From Neoscytalidium dimidiatum (Eukaryota; Ascomycota; Dothideomycetes; Botryosphaeriales; Botryosphaeriaceae), in NCBI GenBank assembly GCA_037367355.1, contig CM074698.1, forward strand, positions 2,294,001-2,358,000: a DNA stretch of 64,000 nucleotides. Reading direction: 5' to 3'. Numbering within the stretch: position 1 is the stretch's first letter; the number at the start of each line of letters is the position of its first letter. The notes beneath the pieces were generated by a model. It searched no databases and was not told the origin of the DNA. It saw nothing but the letters and a program-made list of their open reading frames with translations. A program made the position numbers and the translations under genes. Shown here piece after piece: positions 22,067 through 34,057 of the stretch.

Positions 22067-23314
22067 GGCTTGAAAGTATTTGGCTTGATATGGGTGTTCT
22101 TTGAATCATGTTCTCGTGAGAAATGAGCTCGCTCCCTTCACATGCTTGATTATCAGCTGGAACGAGTATCGACAGAATCGTTATGTGGCATTGGTCGAAC
22201 TGTGCGAATGATGACAGTCTACGAATATGTCATCACAAAGACGGGACGGAAGAAGTAGTCGCACTAGCGCAAGGATGCTGAGATAAACAACGAAACAACT
22301 CCAGGTGGAGAAGGTATATTGTTGTTGGATTCAATCGGGGTATCGCACGAGCTTATTGCTTGCGGGGAAGACCAGCAACCCGACAAGAAGCTCACGGTTT
22401 AGTGTTTCCATCCAAAAGTTGGTATGAAACTCCCGCCCGGCCATTAGACAAATTTGAAGCAGGTGGTGCAGGAAATTGCTCCAAGATAGTACGCCACATC
22501 CATTTCGGTATTTGGCACGAATGCTGCTCCCGTATAAGCCCTTATGCCCGAAGCTGCAACAGTACAAATAAAACACGGTTTGGTCTGTATGGAGGAATTG
22601 TGAATGGACGCAGTCACTCAGCACCTCATTGAGCGTAATGTCACGGGTGAAGCATCTGAACAGGCGAGTTTGGACTTGGCACTAAGACAAGCATCAAAGC
22701 TCGTGAAGATCGGATGCGTCGCATTGAGCTCCGGTGGATTTCAATGGAGAAACTGGGTACCGGATAAGTTATATTCCTCAAAAAGTCTCTGCGGAGCAAT
22801 CTTAGTAATTAATAGTAGGATGATTTATTGAACTTTGTGGTAGGGAAAAGAGGGACATGGATCTCATTTGTGGTCCACGCGTGTGGGAGACTAACATTCG
22901 ATTCTTAATCCAAATTACCATCATGTTCACCCACATTGTTTCCCCATAGTATTTTTGTTGTAACATAGCCCCGATCAAAAGTCCTTGGCGGCCCTCGGCT
23001 ACATTTCTTACTGAGATCCATCTCTTGACATATATTTTTAAGACTTAGGCAACACATCTCAAAAGCGAGCGTAGCCCATGCACCTCTCCGTTCCAGCGGG
23101 TATCTTCCTTTCCATGTTCCCAAGTACTCCAAACACCAGGGGCCGTTCTGCCTGAGCCCCTTCAAGAACAAAGGAGCAGTTCTCTTGCCGAGGTGATATC
23201 TTAATCACTGACTGTTACAGAGAATGAAACTGGCACTGCACTGCTGCCTCAGTGTCTGGTTGTCAGCACGAATTCAGGGGGCTGAGGCGCAGGAACTTCA
23301 CCCGTACATACAAT
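22067..23314. other. Intergenic region
   Basis: About 1.2 kb of moderately AT-rich DNA. Only short frames without recognisable features. Confidence 0.4.
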
Positions 23315-23829
23315 TCATGTTGTTTTATTGTTGTCGTCGCGATTGATTGGTATCAAGCCGCCCGCAAGAGAAGCAGCGACAGATATGGTAACACCCAAGG
23401 CGAGTGACAGCCAGAAGACGGTTCGGGTGCATCCACATATCCTCCTCTTTCCGTCGGCATGCTTCGTCTTCTTGTTTTTCTCAAGATCGACAGTTGAGAA
23501 ATCAACGGTAGGTACCCTAGTCAGCGATATGCCATCCTCGCTCCCGCGGCTGATGGGATAAGTTCGGTAGGTAGGCGCGGGTGTTCTCGGAGTCCTTGGT
23601 GAAATAGGGCTAACGGTATTGGAGGTGGAATCTTCGGTGAGATATTTCGGCTCGTCGCGGACGATGACCTGGGGAGCTTCGTGCCAATTGTTGTCGGTGG
23701 TGTATCTGGATTCATGGACGACGGGCTGCAAGGCTTCGGATACTTTCGGATCATATGGTGAGGCAAGTTGGAGACCTCGCTGACGCTAGGGTCGTATTTG
23801 GGGTATATCGCAGATTTCGAAATGGACAT
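23315..23829 (-). CDS. Small single-pass membrane protein with apparent frameshift
   Basis: The C-terminal frame (23315 to about 23775) encodes PYDPKVSEALQPVVHESRYTT, a Pro/Ser/Thr-rich linker, a basic Cys motif (KRRICGCTRT) and one membrane helix (VFWLSLALGVTISVAASLAGGLI). This layout is common in a fungal membrane-protein family of unknown function. That frame has no ATG. The only nearby ATG (23829) opens another frame, MSISKSAIYPKYDPSVSEVSNLP, that fits as the missing N-terminus. The frames must switch near 23760-23770, and no canonical donor/acceptor pair was found there. So either a one-base sequence error, a real frameshift, or an undetected exon is involved. Confidence 0.5.
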
Positions 23830-24644
23830 GGCGACGGATTGGTTCCTCTGGCGGCTGTCTGCGGGGGCGAAAATGCGGGAATCGGCGCCTGCGGGGGGAA
23901 ATGGTGAAAGAGGGACTGATATACAACAGATGAAAATAGGAGCCCGACGACTCGTGCGTCACGTTGCAGCGAGGAATCAAGTATCAGTATTGCGCGTACT
24001 TGCAGGCAAGAACCTAGACCACTGGCGATACGGTAGGCCTTTTCCTAGAAGGGGAGCGGTTTCGCGTAGACACGGACACCGTGGAGTACCCTATAGGGCA
24101 AAGGCGAAGGCTAAGCCTCTTATTCATCTGTGAGTACGAGTTCCGAATGCGAAGCCGGGTTACGACCACGCGTTCTACATGGGAAAGGCAGCCAGGTTGT
24201 GAACGCTAGCGGCGAAGTCCCTTGCAGAGACCCGATAAATCTACATTCGCCATTCGATCATCTCGGACTTGACTCCCCTGGGTGCCTGAGTGACTCGAGT
24301 GGTGATTGTTTACGAAGCTTCGTTTCTTGGGCTCGCTTGCCTTTCCTTGGCCTCGTTGACTCGTCGCCTCTGTATCCCAGTGCCTGAGAAACACGTCGGG
24401 GTGCTTTTCGTGCAGGCTGTGCTTGACGATCCAGAGGCTGTTCAGGCGTCGCAGCGGGGCATCATCGGGATGAGTGGCAGACAGGCCAAGGGCTGTGACG
24501 ATGAGGCTTGGGCGGGCAGAGCTCGGGCCTTCTTCTCGTATCTCGCATTCGCGTCGCGTGTCGCACGCGTCCACCCGAGCAACCCGAGTACTTTTCTTTC
24601 CTCACCACAGACAACCGCGACTCAGCAGCCTATAACTCGCCAGA
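23830..24644. other. Intergenic region upstream of CTF8
   Basis: Divergent spacer between the small membrane protein gene and CTF8. No gene recognised. Confidence 0.4.
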
Positions 24645-25085
24645 ATGCCCACTGTGCCGCTACATCCTCCGCCAACGGCGTCATCGACAACGTCTGGTGT
24701 CACCAATCCGCTACCCCAATTGCTACAAACGCCCTCAGGCCTGGCCATCCTCGAACTTCAAGGCACCATTCACTCTTCCGCCGACGCTCCCGATCCCGAT
24801 GCTGCAGACCCATCCACCCACATGCCGATCGGCAGGCTTGTCTTCCCTCTCTACTCGCCTAGTGACCCGCCTGATGACACTGCCTGGATGAAGCGCGTCC
24901 ACATGTACGTTGGCAAGCACCAACGCTTGACTGGCGAAGTCAAGAAGCTACCGAAGCCACTCGCCATCATTCGCCGGAGACCAGGAACCAGCGAAGAGGA
25001 TGGACAAGAAGAATTGGAAATCATGGACATTATCCGCCACAAGATTCTCTTCTCCTCACGCCCGGAGCCCGTGAGCGGTGCTTAA
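24645..25085 (+). CDS. CTF8: Chromosome transmission fidelity protein 8 (Ctf8)
   Basis: A 146-aa subunit of the alternative RFC clamp loader Ctf18-Dcc1-Ctf8, which acts in sister-chromatid cohesion and PCNA handling at replication forks. Recognised by LPQLLQTPSGLAILELQGTI near residue 24, IGRLVFPLYSP near 62 and the strongly conserved core WMKRVHMYVGKHQRLTGEVKKLPKPLAIIRRR. The end reads LEIMDIIRHKILFSSRPEPV. The length is typical. It is a single exon with an ATG in frame and no upstream alternative. The coding sequence seems intact. Confidence 0.9.
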   Translation: MPTVPLHPPPTASSTTSGVTNPLPQLLQTPSGLAILELQGTIHSSADAPDPDAADPSTHMPIGRLVFPLYSPSDPPDDTAWMKRVHMYVGKHQRLTGEVKKLPKPLAIIRRRPGTSEEDGQEELEIMDIIRHKILFSSRPEPVSGA

Positions 25086-28000
25086 GTATGCTGCGGTCTG
25101 GATGCGATTTGAATTTGTGACACACCATTACCGCATCCGCCACTACACGCAATGTTAATGGAAGCGAATCTTTCATCATATCATGTTCAATCCAGGCCAT
25201 CATATTGAAAGAATCCTGTCATGACCAAAACGCGCCGGGACTATGGAGAAGACAGTAGCCAATTTGGATACCCATTTGTGACATGCCGATATTCATCATT
25301 ATTGGCTTTGTCAGGACGCTTGGGCCAAGCGAAGATATTTCAGCTGGACTCCAACAGTTGAAATGGTAACCGACGACATAATGAAACGTTCACAAAACAG
25401 CTGTATCAAGGCCTTCACGTTGTCATACAGAGCTCAACCATCAACCTCAAGACGGCTCGGTTCTTTTTTTTTTTCTCAAAAAAAAAAGACTCTATCAACT
25501 ACATTGTGATGTGTCCGCACATACAGCGCTACAATGATCACCCCAATCGGTGCGGCTACTCTCCAGAAGCCCGATCCGCCGCAACCGAGGCCTTCTCGAA
25601 GCGCCTCCAACGGCACAAACGCAAGGAGACCATCGGCGAGCTCATCTGCGTGCTCTTCAGCCCCGGGGCACAAAATTTAAGAACTGGAGCACACTGCCGC
25701 TTCGGCTACTGTTACCACTTTATCTCGGCCTGCTTCCGTGATCCTCGTGCCCAGCATATTCGGCGTCGAGCAATCTTTTCGCGACGATCTGAATCGGCTG
25801 TACTATGAAGACGGCTCTACGCAGTGGTTTCTCGGAGACATCCCAGGCAAAAAGGAGAAAGAAATGGTGTTGAAGGTCCTGACGCTAGCGATACTGAGAG
25901 CGAGGTGTGTGAATTTATTGCCGGGGAACTAAGAAACTGTTGTGGTTCTTTAATGAGTGTGCGCAGGGAGTCGTGTTTTAGGCGAATAGGTAAAGGAGGG
26001 TGAGGGACGGCGTCGGGCTTTGTTGGCTGGTAATTCGAAGGATCTGGGTGGGCAAGAGAGGTCGCGGCGGGTCAGTTCGATTCAGGCATCAGGAAGGTCG
26101 GTGATATCGGTATTTTAAAAAGACTAGGTGAAGGAAAACTTGCTCGTGACACCAGAAATTCATGGATAATGACATCTGCACAAAACTTCCAGTCTCGATT
26201 TCTTCACGTGTCCAAAAGGCCCATCCACTACCTTATTAAATTCAACGACGACTATTGCTTACCTAATTTACTAGATGCTTAGACTCTTTTAGCGAAATCT
26301 ATAGAGAAAATCGACTGAATGCGAAGAACTGGGCGTACTGCTCTTTCCAGCCTACACTTTCTCTTCGATGGTACGTGCAAGAGGCAGGCTTTATGAAACA
26401 TAGATTAAGTTATCCAGACAACGAAAAAGAGTATAGAATAGAACAACGTTGAATCGATATTGACGTCCACGATTACCTAGTGATGATGAACGCCTTCAAC
26501 TGAAGACACTTCTGAATAGCGCAGAAAGAAAATGGGTAGGAACAGGAAGAGGCCTTACGAATATCTGGATTTCTCCGCGACCGATGAAGTAGAGAATCTT
26601 TAGTTGTCTACAAAATTGTAGTGGTTTGCTGAAGGAAGAAAAAAGGAAAAAGGGAGGGGGATCAAGGGTGGGTTTGAGGTTCGATAGACATTCTTGCATA
26701 TTTAAAGGTCAGAAGAAGGTGATGAAGGTGATGAAGGTGCATGTATCTATCAGGTGTGAGTACGTAAGCGGGAGAGCGGGAAGCGTGAGCTGATGCAATG
26801 TCACAAAAACATCCGTCGTTTAATTATACCATGTAAATCCAAAAGCACGTCTGCATGTGGCTGATAGAAAGCGGTGTCCGGAGACACCCATCCCCGATGC
26901 CCATCTTTGATCACGATAATTCCTTTCTTCTACGCTTTAAGCATTCACAGTGCACCCGTGAATTAGCGCACCAAGTATTTACTGGTGATCTCCCGTTCTG
27001 CATGTTTCTGTGGGAGGTATCAGATAGCTCTCTACATCCAAGACTATCGCGTACATCGATGAGCGAAATATTTATGCTCCAGGTAGTTGCCTCTCTGTAG
27101 CAATGATGATAAAAAAGATCGGAGCTAAGAATCGATGAAAATCATCACTTCCACTTCTTGATCACCCAAACGAGAAATTTATGACCCATGCGTCATTGTG
27201 ATAAGAAAAAATAATAGCTTCTTTTTTTTTTTTTAAGGAAACAGTAGTAGGCTCCTGTCCATCGTCAACATAACACGGCTGAAGGGTTCAATCTCGATTT
27301 TTCACTCGAGAGCAAAGGAAATTTGGTACCGCCGAATGCGACATTTGGGGGAAGGGGGAAAAAGAGAGGTAAAGCCCATAGCCCGTCAGATACAAAAGCG
27401 CCACGAAGGCAGAGACGACAATTTCCATGCCTGGTTATTGCGTCACATAGCCCCATGATGAGTGAATTAACCAGGTATTTCAAACGATACATGGATACTC
27501 TACATTAGCGATTTTACTATTTACTTATTCTTAGCTTTCAATTCTTGAATACTCCCCAACCTTTCCAGTGACCGCGTTATGGAAAGAATCAACCAGCCGA
27601 ATTTATCTTTGTCATTTCTGTCATTGTGAGTCACGTATCATAGCTTTCTGGGAACTCAACATCCGAAGCAATGGATAACTGGCAAATAAATATAATACAG
27701 TTGACCTTCATAATTGAGCCAGTGATGTCACAGACTGTGACCCATCATCATTATGCCACATTGCTTCACCACAAGAAAGCACAAGGGAGTATGCATCTGC
27801 CAACAGCTCCTTTTGCACTGCCCTGTTGCACGGTCGGCCTTTTAATGCCGTAGTTCAATAACCTAACGATATTTCAATGAGCAACCGGTCTTTTCGCCAA
27901 AATCCACACGATGTTGTCACTTACAGTAGAATTTAAGAGTAAAAACACGGTACACCTCGAGATACAATTCAATCTCGACTACACGCTCGGTTTCATACTC

Positions 28001-28702
28001 CTTAGCAGATTCGGTTATAGCACATATCAGCATGACTACTAAACTTCGCTCACCTTTACTACATCTTAGCTTCTTTCCAATGATTCTATTGCCGAATTCT
28101 CGAAATGCTAAATAATACTATGATCGACTACTGAATACCCATATTACGGGAAACTGATGCTGATCAGAAGACACATCATGAGCAGCGGCATAAAGCTATA
28201 CTGACGATAGCCAGTTTCCCCGTAGGACGACTCATCCTGTGAAAGAGCGAAACCAACGAGAAAGTAATCTTGCATTATTCCACCGAAAACAAGGTCTTCA
28301 CCATCCAACAGCATTTGAGAAAGTGCACTAAAACGTGGACCCTGCATTAACTCTAAAATTGGTCTCGATATTCTAATTTATATTGTGGTATCAAAACGTG
28401 CAGCTCATCACGCGGATGAGGATTCATCATGACCTCGATATCGACACCGCCCCGTCTTCGGCCAGGCCACATAACACCGGATCCCCTTTGGGTCCGCGGG
28501 CATCCTCAAATCAGCATCGAAAGCCCATCGCATCTTTTACAGCCGCTATTCCCTGATCCGTACCGAGCTGGCAACTTGCGGCAGGGCCACACCACCAGGC
28601 CTTTGCTTCAGCAACGAGGCCAATATTCCGGCCTGGGCCAGGATCCATAACATACCCGAGCCCTCCCAACCAACCCAATATCCCCACAAAACCCTTTCCG
28701 CC
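25086..28702. other. AT-rich gene-poor block
   Basis: About 3.6 kb, AT-rich from roughly 25.9 to 28.4 kb. A small frame at 25738-25932 (VEQSFRDDLNRLYYEDGSTQWFLGD) looks protein-like but has no recognised domain. No terminal repeats or transposase motifs were seen. A repeat-decayed region is possible. Confidence 0.4.
26715..26739 (+). repeat. Short tandem repeat, GAAGGTGAT unit, nearly three copies
   Basis: A 9-nt unit repeated in tandem inside the AT-rich block. Probably replication slippage. Confidence 0.7.
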
Positions 28703-29403
28703 TCACCTCCCCGCCCACAGCCCATCCCCCCTCCCGAACGCGGCAAACCCTCCACCTTCCCCACCGGGCCTCTTCGCGACCCTGCCCTGCGCCTTGACGC
28801 CCTGCACGACCCTCTCCAGCCCCGTCTCGACGACGACGCCTCCGACGATCATCTCGCTCAGCGTGGCGTGCAGCGTCTCGAAGTTGAAGATCAGGTCCAG
28901 CTCGCACACGTTCTCGAATAGGCGGTCGAGGGCCTCGACGAAGACCTGGATCAGGTCCAGCAGGGCGAGCGGCGACTCGGTGGCGGTGGAGATGATGATG
29001 AAGTACAGGGTCGCGTAGTGGCGGTAAGTGACGATGGAGGGGGTGTCGGCGTAGGGTCCGTTGGTGGGGGAGTTGGAGGAGGAGGCGAGGAGGGGTGGGA
29101 GACTGTTTCGTAGTGGAGGATGGTTAGCCGCGTGTGGATACGGTCGGGCGTGGATGGGGGTGGGATAGGTAGGAGGGAGGGAGAGCACGTACGGGAGGAA
29201 GTTACAAGACGAGTTCGGTCGGTTAGACACCAAAGTGAAGATCTCGGAGATAAGGCGTTGCTGGACGGCTGTGTCCTGCGGGCGTTCGCGTGTCAGCGAG
29301 CTGGCCAGATGTATGTTGCTTCCGTGGCGCGTACTAGTTGGGTGTAGAACTTGGTCAGACGCGGTTGGCCATGGTTGTTGAAGACCAATACTGCGTTGAT
29401 CAT
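28703..29403 (-). CDS. APS3: AP-3 adaptor complex small (sigma) subunit
   Basis: Three exons (29403-29335, 29275-29193, 29102-28703) give 183 aa of the clathrin-adaptor small chain of AP-3, which sorts cargo from Golgi/endosome to vacuole. The N-terminus MINAVLVFNNHGQPRLTKFYTQL is diagnostic. It is followed by DTAVQQRLISEIFTLVSNRP, then TYRHYATLYFIIISTATESPLALLDLIQVFVEALDRLFENVCELDLIFNFE and EMIVGGVVVETGLERVV. A GPYADTP loop insert is usual for AP-3 sigma. Introns are 59 and 90 nt with GTACGC/GTACGT donors, and the frame closes exactly. It is divergent from frataxin. Confidence 0.92.
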
Positions 29404-29862
29404 GTCGGCAGGCGAGGCGTAGGCTTAGGTGCGGTTTCGGGCGGTGATGTTCGGTGGAACGAAAATAAGAGTGGTGCAGGCAGATGGACCCCGCTTCAGG
29501 CGGGCGGCAGATCGTTTAGAAACGAGCTTGGCTTTGAGCTTAGTCGAGCTCCAGCGAGTCACAGGGCAGGTGTTTTGGGCGGGAAGGGTTGTGCCTTGGT
29601 TTTGTGGCAGACGCGTGCCGCGGGAGTGGAGTGCAAGTGGACTGGGTGCTGGGTGCTGAATGCCGGCAGCGCGTGCATATGGCGGGGAAAGGTGGCCCGT
29701 GTCTCTGATGCAGCACCCGAGCTTTCTTTCGTCACCAAACGGACAAGCATCCATCCTATAATCAGCTTTCTCCGCTTCGCCCGCAGCTCTGCTGTCCCGC
29801 GTCCTCCCCCTCAGCCTACATCAACAACCCAATTGACCATACGCTCCTCCAACGCGCCCATC
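29404..29862. promoter_or_regulatory. Shared divergent promoter region APS3/frataxin
   Basis: The 459 bp between the two start codons must drive both housekeeping genes. No clear TATA box was seen on either side. Confidence 0.5.
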
Positions 29863-30616
29863 ATGCTTGGCCAAAGTGCTTCCCGTGCTTGTGTTCGCGC
29901 TGCCCTGCGCGCTAGCTCTACCACGAGCTCCGCAGCTTCGATCGCCCGCTCAGCCCTCCGTACGCGCATTTCGCCCATCATTGCCAGCACCAGCTTCCGC
30001 CGCGCCATCTCCAACTCCCCGCGCTCCCGCAGCATCCTGCCTGACTCCGAGAACCCGCCGCCGAAGGAGAGCGAGGCCTCCGACTCTGTCGCCGGCGCCC
30101 AACCCACCGAGATCAGCCTGTCCCAGTATCATGAGCATGCCGACGCGTACCTCGAAGTGTTGCTTCAGAGACTGGAAGACAAGCAGGATGCAGGTGAAGG
30201 GGTAGAGGTCGAATATTCGGTAAGATTCAATTTTTCCCCTTCGTGAAGCGCTTCCGCTCCCCAGCTCCGGAAACCTTCGTTTGCGCCAAAGATCTGTACC
30301 TCAATCAACCTTATCTTCCCCATCAAGCATCTTGCTAACATCTGTATCATTCACGCAGGCTGGCGTTCTCACTGTTGAGAAACCTGGTGTCGGCACCTAC
30401 GTCCTGAACAAGCAACCACCGAACAAGCAAATCTGGCTCTCTTCGCCTATCACTGGACCTAAGCGCTTCGACTGGGTCATCTCCGGAGAGTCTATGCATC
30501 AGAAGGCAGATGGTGGCGTTGGTGATTGGGTTTACCTGCGGGATGGTAGCTCATTGACGGAGCTACTCCGGAAGGAGCTGGCTGTCGATGTTTCTGTCGA
30601 CGGTGAGGTTCCCTGA
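29863..30616 (+). CDS. YFH1: Frataxin homolog, mitochondrial
   Basis: Two exons (29863-30219 and 30359-30616, intron with GTAAGA donor and GCTAAC branch site) give 204 aa. Frataxin is an iron-binding allosteric activator of Fe-S cluster assembly in the mitochondrial matrix. Residues 1-65 are rich in Arg, Ser and Ala with no acidic residues at first, a clear mitochondrial presequence. The domain shows [21 protein letters not shown] with an acidic first helix, [37 protein letters not shown], then LTELLRKEL. The intron falls after VEYS, before AGVLT. Confidence 0.93.
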
Positions 30617-31308
30617 ACAGGCAAATGAGAAGGCGGAAGAATGTGTGTGCATATGAAGGAGTTTATGGTTACTTGGATTGATGGCCGGCTGTACACATAG
30701 CTATGGGAATCCCTCTATTTTCTTGTCCTTGCTCGGCTCTCGGCTTGAGTCATGGCGGAGATTATCGTGTTCGGAAGGAGGGCAAGGTACCAACGAATTT
30801 CATACAACTTTTACACTCCCTAATACAGTAATGAATGGGCCAAGGTGATGCTCTATGCCACTATATTGGCTTTATATTCTCCTGCAAACTCAATTTAAGC
30901 TCCAAGCGGCAGCAGGAGGAACCAGATTGGCCGCCCACAGCACTTGCATTCTCAGACATCCCTCTCAACTCTCAGTCATAACGAAACGGAGTTCGTCAGA
31001 GTCATGTTCTGTAGCGTTGCTTCTAATAAGCTGGATGCGTATTACGCCCCTTCCGACTATTTTCACGACATCTTTGCTCGTGTATTTCCTCTAGCGGCAT
31101 CGAGTCCTCGGTTCGAGTGGAGCGCGGAAAAGTGCTTTTGGCCAGGATATCGAGACCTGGCTCAGGCTGCCCCTCCTCCGCACTCCTGTTTCCCGCCCAA
31201 AGTGGCGTAGCGGAATCCGCACAATGTTTCCGTTCGACATTGCCGTAGCATCGGAGTTCCTCAATATTGTCTTTCATCATTTTGCTCTTTGTTTGCAGAA
31301 TGAAGGCT
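30617..31308. other. Convergent spacer between frataxin and DPH3
   Basis: About 0.7 kb of 3' flanking sequence of two convergent genes. No gene recognised. Confidence 0.4.
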
Positions 31309-31626
31309 TCATGCGGCAACAGCAACAGGCTGCGCACCCTCATCCTTCTTTTCCTCAGGCAGATCATCCTAACAGCGCAATACCGTCAGTCCAAGCTTCC
31401 TCAACATGCTCATTTCCCGCAGAATGGGAAGAAACGCCACCTTATCAAATATCACCTTGATCATCAAGCTGCAGCTCGGACATACGCCGACGTCCTCGCC
31501 ATCGCGCAGGTCGGCCAGCGCGATCTCGAACCGGTCGCCGCAGGGGCATGGGTAGTGGTAGATCTGCAGCGTCTCATCGAACGTCATGTCCTCGATCTCG
31601 ATCTCGTCGTAGAAAGACTCGGCCAT
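31309..31626 (-). CDS. DPH3: Diphthamide biosynthesis protein 3 (CSL zinc finger)
   Basis: Two exons (31626-31441 and 31368-31309) give 81 aa. Dph3 (Kti11) is the electron donor for diphthamide formation on elongation factor 2 and also serves Elongator-dependent tRNA modification. The CSL zinc finger is complete: [11 protein letters not shown], then [13 protein letters not shown]. The 72-nt intron after VIFDK restores the usual DDLPEE continuation and a short tail ending QPVAVAA. Without splicing the frame would run into an unrelated C-terminus. N-terminus [14 protein letters not shown] is typical. Confidence 0.93.
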
Positions 31627-34057
31627 GGTGTTTTGCGCGGGAAAAGGAGCCCCGGGAAGTTTGCAATTATCGGGGCTGGTTGCCTAGAGTAGTCGACGGT
31701 TGGGCTTTGGAGGCGCGGTGGCGAAAGATTTGAGGAAGCACTGATTTCGAAGGAAGATCAACAGCGGCTAGTGTAAGCGTAAATACGGTGGAATAGTCTG
31801 CGAAGTTCAAGAGGCGACGTAGCGGTGCTGTTGCGAACAGCGGGGTTGCGGCGATGGGAGGCGGGAAAAAGTTTGGGGAAATGAGTCGTGCCGCAGCGGG
31901 CGGAGGTCTTCGGCGGGCAGGAGGTTGCGTCCAATGACGTAGAAGTTGTTGCCGGTTTATGTATACCAAGCAATGGGTCAGCTACTGAATATCTTCAGCA
32001 TCGGAGAAAATCGGCATTCTAGGCATAAGCTCGCAAGTATCTCTCACTCCACTTATTTCCAGTTTATCTTTTCTTCTCCTTCGCGGCATGCAAGGCCTAC
32101 GATTATATTGGAATGGAGAGCAAATCACGGCTATATAGTACGTATAAACAAGATTATAATATTTTTTTTTTCAGAAATCATGTAGCATACAGCATGCTTA
32201 AACATCTCAAATATAGCAGATAGCCTTTCCTGTTTTTCCTTTTCTCTCACAATTTTGTCAAACTCTATTCGGGCTTTCAAAAGTAACGCAATAGCGTAAT
32301 TGTAGACGCCTGTGAGACCGACTACAACTGACTGGAAATGAGCCTTCAAGACGTAATACCAGCAAGCCAGCAGCTCAGTAGCACAGACATTTTCACATGC
32401 ATATTGTTTCGTGTCTTCGTAGTGGTCAGTGGCGCCACCTGTGCGCTATGTTCTTCGAATCAAGATCGAATCAGAAGGAAGCCAAGAGATGGCACAAGAC
32501 GACTGAAACTTCAAGAATGAATCTTACCTTAGCATCCAGCACTGTTCAAGTGGGGACACAGATAATTTGCTGAAGTCCACTCGGCTCATAGTGGAAAGTT
32601 GCTCGCAAATGTCACTCTCGACTTGTCCTAAAGAGGGAATCGGCGCAAGTGACTTCGGCTAAACATAACGAAACGTGGGCCGCGTTTCTGCGGCACGTTA
32701 CTGTGCCCTATTCCCCCACTTGATTCAAACCTCAAGGGTAAGAAATCTTGAATACGCTACTTTAAAAACAATGGGATGTCGCTAAGGACAACCACTTGGT
32801 GTTCTCGTTAATTGTGCCTCCCGATGTTTCAGCGTTTGTCAATCGCAACGAAGTCATTTGGATCGCTTTGGACCACATCGCTGGACGAGGCAGAGCTATG
32901 ATAGCAATCTTTCCGGAGTTAAGTGGAGCGGTAGCTGTACCGGACACTGCAGCGGGTCGAAATTTTCACTGCGGTGTGACTAGCTTACAACCGGTGTAGG
33001 GTCCAGGCGTACACCTGTACTTAGCTGCTCATGAGTGCATATCCCACGTCCCACGTGGGCGAATGACAAATTACTTTTACATGACGTGAGTACCATTTAT
33101 ATCGGATAGGCAACAAAGAAAGCCTTGTTGACCGTGGTCGGTCGGAAACGCCGCATTGATGGGCGGAGAATCAGGGTCCATCCACGCTGAGGTGACCCGG
33201 AAAAGTTGGAGTCTTCGCAACTGCCTTACGCGCACGGTGACGGGGCCGCAGTCGGCAAGCCCACTGCGATGCACATACGCAGCCGCCGTCTTCCTTGCCA
33301 GGCCTCCGATCGACGTCAATCGCTCACTTGCCACCGTCATCTCGGGATCTGCTTGTCTTGCCTGTGCCCACATGCACACCTCCCAGTACGCGGGCTTTTT
33401 GCAGCTGCAAGTCAGAGAGATGCTCCCGCAGGAACGGGATAGGTCGTCGCGTGCATACTGGGTTTCCAAGCAGGGTTCAACGTAAGGCTGTCCCCCTATT
33501 GTACCGGCGCAGACTCCACCGAAAGACATGGGCGAAGCTTCGCACCAGCGGAAGGTGATCTGCCGTGGGTCCAAGTGCAACACCTCTCCGAGCCTGGTCG
33601 GAACTTTCCAGCGACAACCCGCCCTCCTCTCCAACAGGCCACAGGCCACAGGCCCAGGGTCCCACCATCCTTACTAGTGCGAGAGCCCGTGGCGTGCAGA
33701 ATGCAAAGGCAGGAAGCGCCTGACGTACCATCTCTCCTTGGCATGCACGCCAGGCAGGCTTGATTCCGCTGCCAATCCCACATAAGACTCGCCCAGCCGC
33801 CTGTTCCCGCTTTTCGTCCCTTCGAGTTTCTTATCAACAATTCAGCTGCGAGCCAGGCGTCCTCAGCCTAGCAATACAATTGTTCCTCAGCTCCCCAGCA
33901 CATGCAGCCCGTGGTGAAGTGTGACCAGGATCAGATCTACTCCTGCTGCTTCAAGCGGGTTCTTCGCCTACGCAAGTGGAAGTGAAGTCGCCAGCCAGCA
34001 GTCCCAACGCACCCATTCCGTCCGGTTTTACCCCACGCGCCCGCCCGCCCGCCCGCT
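31627..34057. other. Intergenic region between DPH3 and the GABA permease
   Basis: About 2.4 kb. The left part is AT-rich and the right part from about 33.1 kb is GC-rich. A 190-codon frame on the minus strand (33649-33077) has several Cys but no ATG at its start and no recognisable domain. The stretch just before 34058 holds a CCCG repeat (about 34039-34055). Confidence 0.35.

Noticed and set aside
25464..25487. T11-CTC-A10 inverted repeat, possible terminator or element end
   Set aside because: Simple homopolymers are common in fungal spacers; no matching partner or target-site duplication was seen.
26070..26095. GTTCGATTC resembling a tRNA T arm
   Set aside because: No stem pairing and no D arm upstream. 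No tRNA gene was found elsewhere in the window by this reading.
33077..33649. 190-codon Cys-containing minus-strand frame as a possible secreted protein
   Set aside because: No ATG at the start, no signal peptide and no domain; likely chance.
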